DNA of 64,000 bases from Diphasiastrum complanatum (lineage: Eukaryota; Streptophyta; Lycopodiopsida; Lycopodiales; Lycopodiaceae): positions 22,348,422-22,412,421 of the forward strand of contig CM055109.1 in NCBI GenBank assembly GCA_029204225.1. The letters are read 5' to 3'. This document shows, one piece after another, positions 1 through 11,084 of this stretch. The notes beneath the pieces are model-generated. The model saw only the letters and a list, made by a program, of their open reading frames with translations, searched no databases and had not been told where the DNA came from. The first letter of the stretch is position 1, and each line of letters starts with the position of its first letter. A program made the translations under genes and the position numbers.

Positions 1-290
1 TCTACTTGGTTGGGTGGTTGCTCCATAGTGTGTTTTCCATTGTGTGTTATCTTGTAAGCAGGATCTTAGGGAGCTTCCCTTATAGGTTTCCTCCCATACT
101 TTCTCCTACAAAGGTCCCACACTTTTAAAAAGTGTTTATTGAATGTATTTCAAACTAATATAACTTCAAAAAAATTATCTCTAAGTCTAAAATGAGTTTT
201 GGCCTCAATTAACAATTTACCAAAATATGACTAAACTTGTTGAAATCTCTCATAGAATGTTCATGGCAGATTGGCACAAACTTTGGATGA

Positions 291-383
291 AAAAAACATG
301 CAATTTTGTGCCAATCAATGGTATGAAAAGACTGTCCATCTTTCACTGTTTACCATTGATTGGCACAAAATTGCATGTTTTTT
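291..383. repeat. 33-bp perfect inverted repeat (hairpin)
   Basis: Bases 291-323 are the exact reverse complement of 351-383, separated by a 27-nt loop that can pair further (gaaaag against ctttc). The arms read across aaaaaacatgcaattttgtg on the left. A transcript would fold into a stem of more than 33 bp. It could be a small foldback element, or a precursor of small RNAs; the sequence alone does not separate these. Confidence 0.85.
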
Positions 384-2211
384 CTTGCACTCAAGGTATA
401 ATACACATGATTTTGATTTTAGTGGTTTAATAATGTAGTGTGATTCTTTTGAAATTAATCACAGAATGCTCTCATTGAGTTAAAATTTTCTATAGATAGA
501 TGTTTTTCTTGGAGAGATTCATGAAAATGTTGAAAGATTTTGTGCATTAGAAGGCAAGGCCAAAGGGAAACATGTCAAAAGGATGGTTAGTGCAAGAATC
601 TCTATTTTGTGTTACCGAATTTTTGCTTCAAATAGATCCATTGCTCCACAACTATGGCATGATGAGGAAAGCAATGAGGTAAAAGGTGAAAAACCTCAAG
701 GTATGGGTAGTCTTAAAAAAATGACACCTATTCTGAGAGAAAAAATTTCAACCTTCATGCTATATAATACAGGAGTAATGGATAAGTGGTTTGAATTATA
801 TAAATAAGAAAAAAAAGGGTATTGACTAGAAATTGACACCGACGCAATAGGTGTAGAGGTCAAGCTGCACCTTCAAATGACTGGATAATTGACACACTCC
901 AACAAGCAAGATCAAAGGGACAATTCATATCTGACACAGAATGGGAATTTGCAAGAGGATGTGATTGGAAGGTTTGTCTATAACTCTATCCTTTTTAAGT
1001 GAACAATTTTAATTTGTACAGTGATTGATTTTATTCTACCTGTCGGTTGTTTTGATCAACTGTATAAGCTTAGTAGGATCACACTGCTTAGTGCACAGAT
1101 TCATTATCGAACACAAGAATTGTATTTGTGATCTGATCATTGTCTTACAACTTAATTTACTGATTTTCTATTTTCTTCACATGATGTTGCCATTGTCGAA
1201 TGCTCTCTCATTTTGTTCTCTCTCATTGTCTGATGCTATCATTCCATTGATTGTTGTAGAAGGTGAAGGTCACATGGTCGTCATAGACGCCTGATTCATT
1301 TGCACTCTTTATGATTATCTTCGACACCTATTTAGACATTCTACTAAGTTAAATGAATAATGTAGGCAATTTTTTAGATATCAATAAATAGATTCGATCC
1401 ATATAATTTATTGTTTTTCAGCCCTGTCGAGCTATGTCACATCTCACAACAATAGTGAGATTGGGAATTGATCTAATGGGTAGAAAGGTGATGTAAAAGG
1501 TCAAAAACTACATAGTTGTCACTGGCTACCTCTTTCAAAGCCTAAGCTACATCCAATTGGAGGATTAAAACCATAAAAATCACAATGGTTAAGATCTCCT
1601 TCAAAACCATAATCTTGGCTATTTGTGGGTGCTATACCCTTCATAGCTCTTGGCCTCTTTGGGTTCTAAGGCTTTAATGAAAGGAGAAATATACATGCTT
1701 GGCCTAAAGCCCTTCAAGGTTGATCTAAGACATATCATGAATGATCTAGCAAGGAGAATCAAAAAGTGAAGAGAGATCAACCATTTTAGATATATAATGG
1801 CTCATCCTTTGACTCGTTGCTACCACAACTCAATGACATGACTTTCCATTATATCCCTAAAAGATGTCTCTAAACACACATTATCTAGTCCATTATTCCA
1901 ACGTATAAAACATTTAAAACAAAAATCTCTTACAATGTTGTGATTAGCATGGGTAGCTTCATATATGTGACAATGAGCCTACCATGAGAAATGAAAAAAA
2001 GATCAAATAATTGACCTTGCCTTCTAAAAGTAGAAACAACAACTAGGCTCTTGTTAGTGTGAAAAAATGACACATTCAAATAGGCTTCTTTGTCACTAGT
2101 GGCACATGTTTATGTGACCAAGGCTGCCTGGCTACTAACACCAACAATAGGCCATGCCTATATTGAAGCTTGATTTAGGACATAACTAGTGTGATGCGGC
2201 TTTGTGGTCCT

Positions 2212-2256
2212 AACACACCCCCCTTCTCCCCCTCCCTTCCCCGTCTCTCACTCTCA
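2212..2256 (-). other. Possible polypurine tract and LTR edge, minus strand
   Basis: Read on the minus strand this is a long purine run (GGGAAGGGAGGGGGAGAAGG-type) followed at once by TGTGTTAGGACC, the usual arrangement of a retrotransposon polypurine tract and the first bases of its 3' LTR. No coding sequence, PBS or partner LTR was found, so it may be only a CT-rich low-complexity tract. Confidence 0.25.
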
Positions 2257-3026
2257 AGTAAGAAGCCAAAAAGTACTATCATTATGCAAAGCTAGTACAT
2301 CCAAATCACCTTTAGTTTTTTGTAAAGTAGTGTAGGAGGCATATATATTTACAAGATATAAATTAAAGCAATGTTGGCATTGACTATGTATGATGCTGGT
2401 GGACCCCTTTCCCATGATCTCAATTTTTCTTCTTCCCCTTGGCCTTGTCATGGTATCTTTGGGGGTAAATATAATGGTAGATGTGCACCACTCCTTGCAC
2501 TTTTTTGGGTGTAATGCATTTCATAATGCAAGAAAGATCATCGTATCTTCTTAGTTTTCATGGAAAATTAACTCTTAATATGTTTTTTTATTAAATCTTG
2601 TTATTAAGAACTTAGTTTTTTGGGAAAATCAAGTCCAAAAATGTCATTAATTTAAAGTTTTTGTAAGTGGATACATCATTTCAAAACTCGTTTTTCAATC
2701 ATTATTTGTTATCTTAACCATGTTTTGTAAGCTGAAAAGTGTCAATCTTCTTGTTACAATACATTGCTTCCATCTAGTAGTATTGTTAATTTGTTTCAAT
2801 AAGAATATTGACCTCACAAGGACACTTATTCATATCCATGCAATTTTAATTGACTATTACACATTTACAAGTTAAACTATAGTATTGAAATTGTGTTATG
2901 AAGCAACTTCTTAAGTTTGATGTAGCTAAAGAGACTTGATTAAGCCTATTTGAAGAGTCTAAGAAACTTCAATGGTAGTGGGGGAAGAGGGCACACATGC
3001 GCGCAGGGAAGAGGGGGGGGCGGGGG

Positions 3027-3027
<1 letters not shown>

Positions 3028-3059
<32 letters not shown>
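3028..3059 (+). repeat. 32-base guanine homopolymer
   Basis: An unbroken run of 32 G, preceded by shorter G runs split by single C (3013-3027). Capable of G-quadruplex formation. Its exact length is a likely assembly or sequencing uncertainty. Confidence 0.9.
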
Positions 3060-3060
<1 letters not shown>

Positions 3061-4577
3061 GTGGAACTTACACATGAGTACTTGCATACAAAACTAGCCT
3101 TTCCATCATAAAATGGTAAGAATAGCCAAACTCAAATAGACTCACAATAAACTAGATATATTGTGGTAGATGCACAGTTACCTATCTACTTTTTTTTAAG
3201 ACAAATTTCAAACTTAGGAAAGGACATAGTGCTCATATGAGACAAAACTAAGATCTCATCTTTTAGAAAGATGCCTAAATTCCTTCATCACATAAGTTTT
3301 TTTTAATGTTATTGAATGGTAATGAGATATTAAACACTTTTGGACATCGTTGTCACATAAATCGGTTGTTAGCTTTATCAAATATTGTTCTCAATTGTTG
3401 GTCATAACTATATATTGCAAGGGAAACCATGCATGTATGTTCTCATTTAGACTTCCATATTGTTAAAAATCTTGAGTGTCTAGTAGTTTGTAATGCAATC
3501 CAAATTGTATGTTTGTTGCCATTTGTATTTTATTTAAAATTCCTCAATATCTAGAATTTTGTAATGAAATCCAAATTCTTTGTTTCATCATAACATTGTA
3601 ATTGAGATTTTGTGATCTATTCATATTGTGATTTACCCACTAGTAGTATCCTTCAAAACATTACTAAGGTTAACTTTTAAGCTGCTTTGTTTATTTTATT
3701 GCTTGTCAATGCTGGTTTATAAGTAAAGTTGAGGCTTTGCACTTGTTTTCAGAGTAATCATCATAAATGCACACATGGGGTAGTGTTGATCAATTTGGTT
3801 TCTTCATAATACAAAGTAGATGATTGAGGCCTAATGTGAAATACTCAATAATTATTGTTACACTTCATCACATTCACATAGATAATCATTTTCTTTGGAA
3901 AAGTATTTTTTGTTGCTACACATGAAAATAATTTTATCATCACTATTTCTTATTCTACTATTTATGCAAAAAAGATTTCATGTAGGCAAATGTTCTTTCC
4001 TTAGTGGACTACATAATAATACAACATAAAATCATTTATCAATCGGAAATATTACAACATTACGGATTTTAATCTTGAATGAGATTCAATATTCTTTTAT
4101 TAAACGTAAGACATAACAATAACATATTAACACATATTAATGCTCAACTAGTATAACCACACATGTTGAAGACTTGTGTTTGATTTGGGAGGTCTGTGTG
4201 AGGCGTGGTCAAGTCCCAAGCAATTTTTGGTGGTCTAGCAACCACAAATTGGTTGTAATCACCACGCTTAACAACCACAATCTACAAACGTAAATTAAGT
4301 TTACCAACACATTTACCAAATCAGTATTTACAATGCCCATATGTACACACCAACAACAAACCATAAACCATTCATAAAAGTACCAAAGTATGCTATATTA
4401 ATATGAAATCATATGTCATCCACTACACAAGTGTAGTCCAAAATCAAAACCATCAAAAGACAACATATATCCAGATTAGTCCTCCACACACTCATCATCA
4501 ACATACCTTTCTCCTCTTAATGAAATTCATTGTACTGTACTTGCAAGACAAAAAAAAATCACCCTACAACTCTACTC

Positions 4578-4798
4578 ATTCTTGCCAGTGTTGTCTATTC
4601 ATTCTGGAATAGGTTGACCGTCAAAATGCAGGGTCAAATGAATAGACAACATTTTTTTTTTGGCCATACAACTCTAATCATCAGTGATTAGAGCTGCATG
4701 GCCAAAAAAAATTCTTGCCAATGTTGTTGTCTATTCATTTGACCCTGCATTTTGACGGTCAACCTATTTCAGATTGGATAGATAGCATTGGCAAGAAT
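4578..4798. mobile_element. Foldback MITE-like element, 221 bp
   Basis: The element is nearly palindromic over its whole length. Outer ends are attcttgcca and its reverse complement tggcaagaat. A long inner arm (about 4610-4680, containing ggttgaccgtcaaaatgcag) matches the reverse complement of about 4681-4770, and the centre folds through ctctaatca/tgattagag. There is no coding capacity. These are the marks of a non-autonomous foldback or MITE element. I could not find a convincing target-site duplication, so the superfamily is not assigned. Confidence 0.75.
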
Positions 4799-5101
4799 TG
4801 TGATCAATAACTCAATTTATGAGAGTTTTCAATTAGAAGGTTCAACAAATTTGAACACAAGTGGGAGGACCAAAGCCATAAGATCCACTAAGTTTTAGGC
4901 CAATCGTTCACTAATGTTGAAGCTACCTTTTTAGTAGCTTATATTTAAGTTAAAGTCCAATAAATTTTTTTGGATGATGATAGATTACGTCCTTTGTCCT
5001 ATCAATTTGGTTACATTTAAAAAAAAAAAACTATTTATCTGACATGGAGTCAATTACAAAAAAAAATCACAAAACTCACAACTCAGTTACTCGCAACTTG
5101 T
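4799..5101. other. Non-coding spacer
   Basis: AT-rich, with short A runs. No ORF or repeat recognised between the foldback element and the copia fragment that follows. Confidence 0.5.
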
Positions 5102-6697
5102 CAAGCCCCTTTCAAAGAGATCAAGCCATGTGAGGCTTGTGCAATAAGAAGCCATTTCCTAAGTCTTCTATCAAGACTTCACGTTAATACACTCGGATGT
5201 GCACTTTTCATCATCTAAAAGGCAGGGTGGTGCCACCTGCTTTGTTACTTTTATTGATGATTTCACAAGATACACTTGGTTATATCTTCTTTTTTCTAAA
5301 GCTATGGTGTATGAATATTTCCTTGTTTTCAAAGCTTATGTTGAGAAACAATTTTCTTTCAAAGTTAAAGCTTTGAGGTGTGATGGAGGTGGAGAGTATA
5401 TCTCCAATACATTCCATGACTATTGTGAGCAAGAAGGGATCAAGAGAGAATTCTCTTGTGCTTATTCCCCTTCACAAAATGGGGTTGCCGAAAGAAAAAA
5501 TCAATCCTAATGTGAGTGTGCTAAAGCAATTCGAATTGAAGCCTCTTTACCTATTGACTTTTGGGGAGAAGCTATAAATTGTGCAAACTATTTGTGCAAT
5601 AAATTACCTCACAATGCTCTTAAAGGAAAATCACCATATGAAGTCTTATTCAACATCAAGCCTAAGGTTGATCACCTTAGAGTTTTTGGGTGTACATGCT
5701 TTGCCCATATTCCCTTGGAAACAAGGAGAAAGGATGATCCAAGTTCTCAAAGAGCTCATGGTTGGGTATTCATCCAACAAGAAAACATATCGAATCTTTA
5801 TTACCTCTACCTCAAAGATAATTGAGAGTAGAGATGTCACATTTTTTGAAGATCAAGAATTCAACTTGGATGAGGTCAAGTTCAAGTCATCTCAAAGTGA
5901 ATCACCTATTATCTCTTTTGACAATTATGGAGAGATGAGGCTGAGAACTGAGGAGGAGTCACCTCGAGTTTTCTCACCTAGAAGATCTTTGAGAGAAAGA
6001 TTTGAGCCTAAGAGGCTTTCATATGTTGACAAAGGCAAGCAAGTGGATCTTGATTCCACTAACTATGCATATTTCATATCACATGATGAGCCAAGTAATC
6101 TCCAAGATGCACTCAATTCAAAGGAGTGGCTTGAAGCAATGAAACAAGAATATGATGCATTGATCACCAATGGCACATGGGAGCTTGTGGATCCTCCGTC
6201 CAACAAGCACATTATTGGATACAAATGGGTATTTCGAACCAAGTACAATCAAGTTGGCACAATCAACAAATATAAAGCAAGGTTATGTGCAAAAGTCTTT
6301 GCTCAAATCCATGAACTTGATTATGAAAAAACTTTTGCACACGTGGCCTCTTGCTACCTATTTCAAATGGAAGGTGTTCCAATTGGATGTCTCCAATGCT
6401 TTTTTGAATTGTTATCTTGAGGAGGAGATTTACATGGAACAACCTCAAGGATGAGTCCAAAGTTTGCTTGCTATTCAAAAGTCTTTTTGGACTTAAGCAA
6501 GCACCAAGATCTTGGTATGCTAGACTTAAGTCTTTTCTTGTCTCACTAGGATTAATCTTAGTGACTATGATCCTTCCTTGTAAATCAAGTTTTATGCTAG
6601 TGATATTGTCATTCTACTAATTAATGTTGATGATATTGCCCTAGGTGGAATTTGTATCAATTTAGTTGAAGAAATTAAAATTGCACTTGGTGTAGGC
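5102..6697 (+). pseudogene. Copia element A: integrase-RT fragment
   Basis: Degenerate piece of a Ty1/copia polyprotein. It opens at the end of the GAG-pre-integrase zinc region (KPCEAC near 5125), runs through the integrase core (HSDVHF, FIDDFTRYTW, CDGGGEY, GVAERKN; 5185-5505), the integrase C-terminus (5515-6020) and the start of RT (IIGYKWVFRTKYN, LDVSNAFLN, GLKQAPRSWYARL; 6110-6600). A one-base insertion near 5509 shifts frame after AERKN, further shifts occur near 6340 and 6450, and the RT box reads NVDD in place of YVDD. It closely resembles element H (57257-59565) and is probably an old copy of that family. No LTR, PBS, gag or RNase H accompanies it. Confidence 0.85.
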
Positions 6698-6840
6698 TAA
6701 TATTCCAAGGAATATTCTAGCCATCCTACGGAACATTTTTAAAAATACAAGCAGGATAGAATTTGAATGCAGAACTTGCCCATCAAGTTTAGCATTTTAC
6801 TTTATCTGTAATCGCTTAAGTTATTTTTTTAAGTTTAAAT

Positions 6841-7428
6841 TGTCATGGGAACCACACATAGATATGTAATTTCAAGTTATGTAAAAGTTAGTGACAAAGG
6901 CCTATTGGGGGTTTTCCCCATGGCACCAATGTGATTCAAAATTAACTTAGTCTATGTGGCTTACTTGTCCCACAATGCCTTTCTGTAAGTGACCACCACT
7001 CCAAGTATATATAGGAGTGGAAGAGTCCATGTTCGAGAAGAACCTCATTTGCAATACATATCTATCTTTTCTCTGAGTGTTCTCCCTTGTGTGGTTTCAT
7101 GTGTTGTGTTACTTCACATTGTATTGTACATTATTTATCCGGAGACAGATTAAGTTAATCCAAGCCCTCCATTCTCTAGTAGGGTAAGGCTTAGAGGAGG
7201 AGATTTAGATTAGGGTTTTATCCTTTAGGTTAAGCCGTCATTTATTAGTTGTTAAGGAGAGAAAAGAGAGAAGAGTGGATCTTACCTAATACTCACCCTA
7301 TGCTCATAGTGCTCTTCCCATCCTCATGCTCAAGCTAGTTGGAGAAGCCATAGCGTAGACTAGTTGGGAGACCGCCATAGTCATGCTAGATGGAGCCATA
7401 GCCAATGAGGGATGCGAAATGTACAACA
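6841..7428 (+). repeat. Gypsy-type LTR (orphan)
   Basis: Starts TGTCATGGGAAC and ends GTACAACA, giving TG...CA termini, and is followed by a primer-binding site at 7430. A TATA box (tatatata, 7006-7013) lies inside, placing the likely U3/R border near 7035. No partner LTR or polyprotein belongs to it within the window. The left edge was chosen from the TG terminus only, so it may be off by some bases. Confidence 0.55.
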
Positions 7429-7429
7429 T

Positions 7430-7442
7430 TGGCGCCGTTGCC
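7430..7442 (+). promoter_or_regulatory. Primer-binding site, tRNA-Asp type
   Basis: TGGCGCCGTTGCC is complementary to the 3' end of plant tRNA-Asp, a primer used by Athila/Tat-type gypsy elements. It lies 1 nt after the LTR end. All other primer sites in this window are of the initiator-Met type. Confidence 0.7.
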
Positions 7443-7826
7443 GCTCTTCTTCACCATCTATGCTTGTTCTCTAGCTTTCGTTTTTTGTTTTAAGCTATTT
7501 CTTGCTTGTCTAGCTTAGCATTTCTTCATTTCTCATTCTAATACCCTTTGTAGCTTGTATCTCTATTCTTTCTTTGTTCTACAACATGGTCGCAGTTTAA
7601 GATACTGTTCTTCAAGGGAGGGGATGGGCTCCAAGAACTTTTGAGTGCACCATTCTCACAATGAGTTTTACTTGTTTGTAGGTTGCAAGTAGGCCCAAAC
7701 CAGCATCCTCACCCACCCATACAAGGCCATCCTTCCACACTCTTCTTGCACAGCCTCCTAGCCTGAATTTTGGCATCCCACTTACATTCTTCATCAACTT
7801 CTTTACAAAGTTTTCACACGTGCATT

Positions 7827-8032
7827 CCACAACACTTCTTCATTATCATTTTTCAGCGTTTTCCCATCAGACTTGGACAGGTTTGATCAACAAAGTTTTT
7901 CTCATCTCCAGCCCACGGACATCTGTAGGCCACAAAACTTCTTCATTACCATTTTTCAACGTTTTCCCATTAGACTTGGACAGGTTTGATCAACAAAGTT
8001 TTTCCCATCTCCAGCCCACGGACATCTACAGC
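7827..8032. repeat. Two-copy 103-bp tandem duplication
   Basis: 7827-7929 and 7930-8032 are head-to-tail copies differing at only a handful of positions (both contain gacaggtttgatcaacaaag and catctccagcccacggacat). An open frame of 115 codons runs through both copies, but 103 is not a multiple of three, so the copies are read in different frames and the ORF is probably meaningless. Confidence 0.85.
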
Positions 8033-9180
8033 CCATGGAAGTTTTTCCATCAACGTTTTTCAATGTTTTTTCATCAGCATTTTCCTAGAGGGTTTTTAAG
8101 TACCAAATGGAGGGTTTTTGAGTGTTTTATCTTGTATGTGGTGAAGGGACTGTTTTTCAAATGCTAAATCCATTTCCCATCCAACAAAAACACGCTATTT
8201 TGGGCATTCAACAGGGCGTTTGAGGCTAGTTCGTTACTAATTTGGGAGGAGGCTGTCATCCACTATTTTTCAGAGGTGGTTAAACGTTTCACACAACCTT
8301 CCACCACTGGAATTCATCTATTGCATAGCCTTTCACGACTGCATAACCACAGCCTCCGTTTTTCCGATACCATTTCCAACCCAAGGTGATTTGGCATACC
8401 GGAGTGAAGCCTTTGTTTTCTCACAAATGATGCGTAGGGATGTGCAATTGCATTCTTTGTCTATTCTGCAGTGTCAGTTTGTGGTCTGGAGACAAAGGTG
8501 CGAGTTGAGCCAAATAGCGGTGAACGTTGCCGCCTTAGTTTGCTTTGAAGGCCAAAGATTTGGGTTGACAGAAGTGAATTGTAGTGTGTTCTCGTAGATG
8601 TTGATAAAGAGGTGGAAGTAACATTCAAGGATAAAGAAAGCGTCTACATGCCATTGGGTGGGTGCATATGTATACTAATCATGAATTGTTGACAGAAATA
8701 CATTGCCAAATCTGTGTGAAACTCTTGTCTAAGGCATTCACCTTCCTGACTGCTGTTCATATTGAATCACATCACATCACATCACTGGCTATGCAAATGG
8801 GGACCATTGTTGCCTCTGTTACCTTGGTTGTCACTATTTTCACCATTGTTATTAACCAGTGTTGGAGTTATGAACCTGCACATAAGCCACGGGCCTTTCT
8901 TGCTGTCTGAACCAACGATGGAGTTCTGAACCTTGGCTTTTGATCTTCACCAAGCCCTCAGAAGTTTGAATCCGCCCGCAACTTTGTGCGAGTAGGTTGT
9001 GCGGGTAGTCCCCCAATCTTTTGAGCCTGTGCAAGCAGTCCTCAGTCTTGTGCGAGTAGGTTGACTTCTTCCTAGTTTTTCAGCTGGTGAATCCGTTTTT
9101 CAGTTGGTTTTTTCAGCATGCACCCATTTGTTCCTAAGCCAAGCAGCAAGGTGAGCGAGTCCCGCAAACTTCCATCAGGT

Positions 9181-9280
9181 GTGCGAGCCATTCCAAGATG
9201 GTTTTTGCCTTATTTTGACTATGCGAGTCATTGTGAGACGGTTTTCACCTCTTTTGACCTGTGCAAGTCAACTGCAAGAA
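9181..9280. repeat. Degenerate 40-bp tandem repeat
   Basis: Units start at 9181, 9221 and 9261 with gtgcgagcca, atgcgagtca and gtgcaagtca, the first two continuing to a shared tttgacct-like end. Related tgtgcgagtaggttg motifs recur at 8986-9062. Confidence 0.55.
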
Positions 9281-10161
9281 ATGTCAAACGTCAAACAACT
9301 GGAAGAAATGTCAAATGGAAAATCTCTACTAACAAAAGTGCTTTCAAAAGACAGTAATGAGCAAAGGAATTTTGATCCATCTAGCCACTTCCATATATCC
9401 ACCTTCATCACTTCCAAGATTACAACACCCCCTGTCACACCCACTACATCTTCCTCTCACCGCCGTTCAGTAACCCCTTGTTTGGCATTCACATCATGTC
9501 CCAAGAAATACTAAGTTCGTGTACATCATCCGTTGAATCATCTGCGTGAGCAATTAGAAGTAAGTCATCAAGGAGCCAACTCCACCCCTTGCTTCAATTC
9601 AAATCTTCTCGAGATGCTCACTTACCCCTCAGCCAGTTACACTGATCTAAATTCTTTGTTAAAATCTCACAATTCTAGCTTGACCAATATTGGTCATATT
9701 GCTTGTAAATTGTATTATGGTCATGTTGTTGCTTGTCACACGTGCTCTTCATAAGTCTCATTCCTAACCTAGGATACTCTCTATAAGTCTCATTCCTAAC
9801 CTAGCATAGGAGTGGCACCTTTGGAATGAGTCCAAATAGTGCTTTGATAGGCTAGAGAGATTCTAGGAGCTAAAAATAGCATGTTTTTCATTGTGTTGGA
9901 ATCTCAAGATCTTGACCCCTAATTAGGGTGGATCAAGTGGAAATTTAGGTTAGATGTTAAGCTTAGGTTATGATGAATGCATAGAAGCCCTTATATGATC
10001 TTGTTGACATTAATAGATTTTATTTGGCTTAATATTAGGTAGGATCTTATTGAAAGGTCAAGTTTTGAGCTTTCTCAAGTCCCTAGGTAGTGGGTTAGCT
10101 AGTCTTTCAATTATTTCTATTTTGCATCTATTCTTGTTATCAAGATCTTGTTTAAAGATAG

Positions 10162-10416
10162 ATGGCTTCAATGAATGCATATCTTTTGGATTCACATGAT
10201 AGATTGAATGCTTCTAATCATTCAATTTGGAAGCTAAGAATGGAATCAATTCTTATTTTACAAGATCTAATACATACATCTATTGGATATATACAAGATC
10301 TTGAGGATGAGCCTATTCACCCTCAAGAAGCTACAAAATACAAAAGGAGGTGCAAGGTCGCTCTCCATTGTATAGAAATAAATGTAGCTAATGAGGTTGT
10401 TAAGGACGTAGGTGCT
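10162..10416 (+). pseudogene. Copia element O: gag N-terminus, split by element B
   Basis: Opens with ATG at 10162 and encodes a copia gag N-terminus of the UBN2/DUF4219 kind: RLNASNHSIWKLRMESILIL followed by a basic segment and EINVANEVVKDVG. The same order is found in element H at 56486-56713. The frame breaks off after GAC at 10416 because the 5' LTR of element B begins there; the open frame continues to 10521 only by reading into that LTR. The remainder of O is not directly adjacent on the far side of B; fragment P (from 26027) is a candidate. Confidence 0.75.
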
Positions 10417-11071
10417 TGTGAAAATTGTCAACATTTCCTAGCTAGTTTGAGGCCTGAATTGGCAATTTTTGTACATAGTTTTGGATCTAACCTTTCACAA
10501 ATGTCAAAAAGGCCTAGATAATTTTATTTTAGTATATATTTTATATTGAAGAAGTCCCAAACTTCAGGACCTTCAAAATGACACCAAAATCATGTTATTT
10601 GGACATATAGGACAAAATTGGCTATTTTAGGCTACTGGTGCCCTTAAATTGGGTCCTAAGTTCTAGAGAGAGGAGAGAGAGTCATCTCTCTCACCTATAT
10701 TAGGCTGAAATTCGTGGAGAACAGTTTGGAGAAACTTATTGTATTGTTGAGAGAGATCAATAGATCATTGTCACGGTTTCTTCCTCCATTGAGAGCATTG
10801 CTTTGTGTATTGTCTTCAAGCTATTGTGTATGATCTTAGGAGATTTCCAAAAGTGGTAGGCTACTATAATAAGGCATGTTTGTTGTTATTTTTGGCTACC
10901 ATCAGTACCTTTCATTAGTTTCTTTTGTCTCTTGAATGCTTTGTCAAGTTCATGTGTATCAAATGTAGCATTAGGATGCTTTGCCATTTCTAGCTCTTGT
11001 AGCTTGTTGTGCAAAGATCTTAGCCAAGTACTTTGGGAGCTTGGATCCATTCAAGATCCACCTCTTCCACA
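10417..11071 (+). repeat. 5' LTR of copia B
   Basis: 655 bp, TGTGAAAATTG...TTCCACA, ending directly before the primer site. The left edge is fixed by the match of its first 25 bases to 26002-26026, which follow the polypurine tract. Contains an AG-rich palindromic patch (gagagagtcatctctctc near 10676). AT-rich tatatatttta near 10530 could be the promoter TATA. Confidence 0.8.
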
Positions 11072-11084
11072 TGGTATCAGAGCT
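11072..11084 (+). promoter_or_regulatory. Primer-binding site (initiator tRNA-Met) of B
   Basis: TGGTATCAGAGCT, the standard plant copia primer site, immediately after the LTR. Confidence 0.85.

Larger units (their letters stand above)
1..4577. other. AT-rich non-coding DNA without a recognised gene
   Basis: The open frames here are short (under 90 codons), overlap on both strands and show no domain I recognise. Sub-features that can be supported are the hairpin at 291-383, the CT-rich tract near 2213-2256 and the G-run at 3028-3059, listed separately. The remainder looks like old, decayed repeat DNA. No PBS, zinc knuckle, integrase or RT motif was seen. Confidence 0.6.
7446..10161. other. 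Repeat-rich non-coding stretch
   Basis: No recognisable protein. The first part may be the leader of the gypsy element whose LTR and primer site precede it. Contains the 103-bp tandem duplication at 7827-8032, 40-bp degenerate repeats at 9181-9280, a short duplication of ataagtctcattcctaacct near 9751 and 9782, and the probable 5' untranslated region of the gag fragment that starts at 10162. Confidence 0.5.

Noticed and set aside
227-1294. Short open frames at 227-430, 583-807 and 1025-1294
   Set aside because: No domain, no supporting context, and the first overlaps the hairpin. Expected by chance in AT-rich DNA.
4290-4570. CRISPR-like or regular spaced repeats near 4300-4570
   Set aside because: Only AC-rich low-complexity words with irregular spacing; no repeat-spacer structure.
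7820-8167. 115-codon frame across the 103-bp duplication
   Set aside because: Starts at GTG, its repeats are read in different frames, and there is no family match.
8391-9754. Several frames of 60-111 codons
   Set aside because: Overlapping on both strands, no recognisable motif, and repeat-derived.
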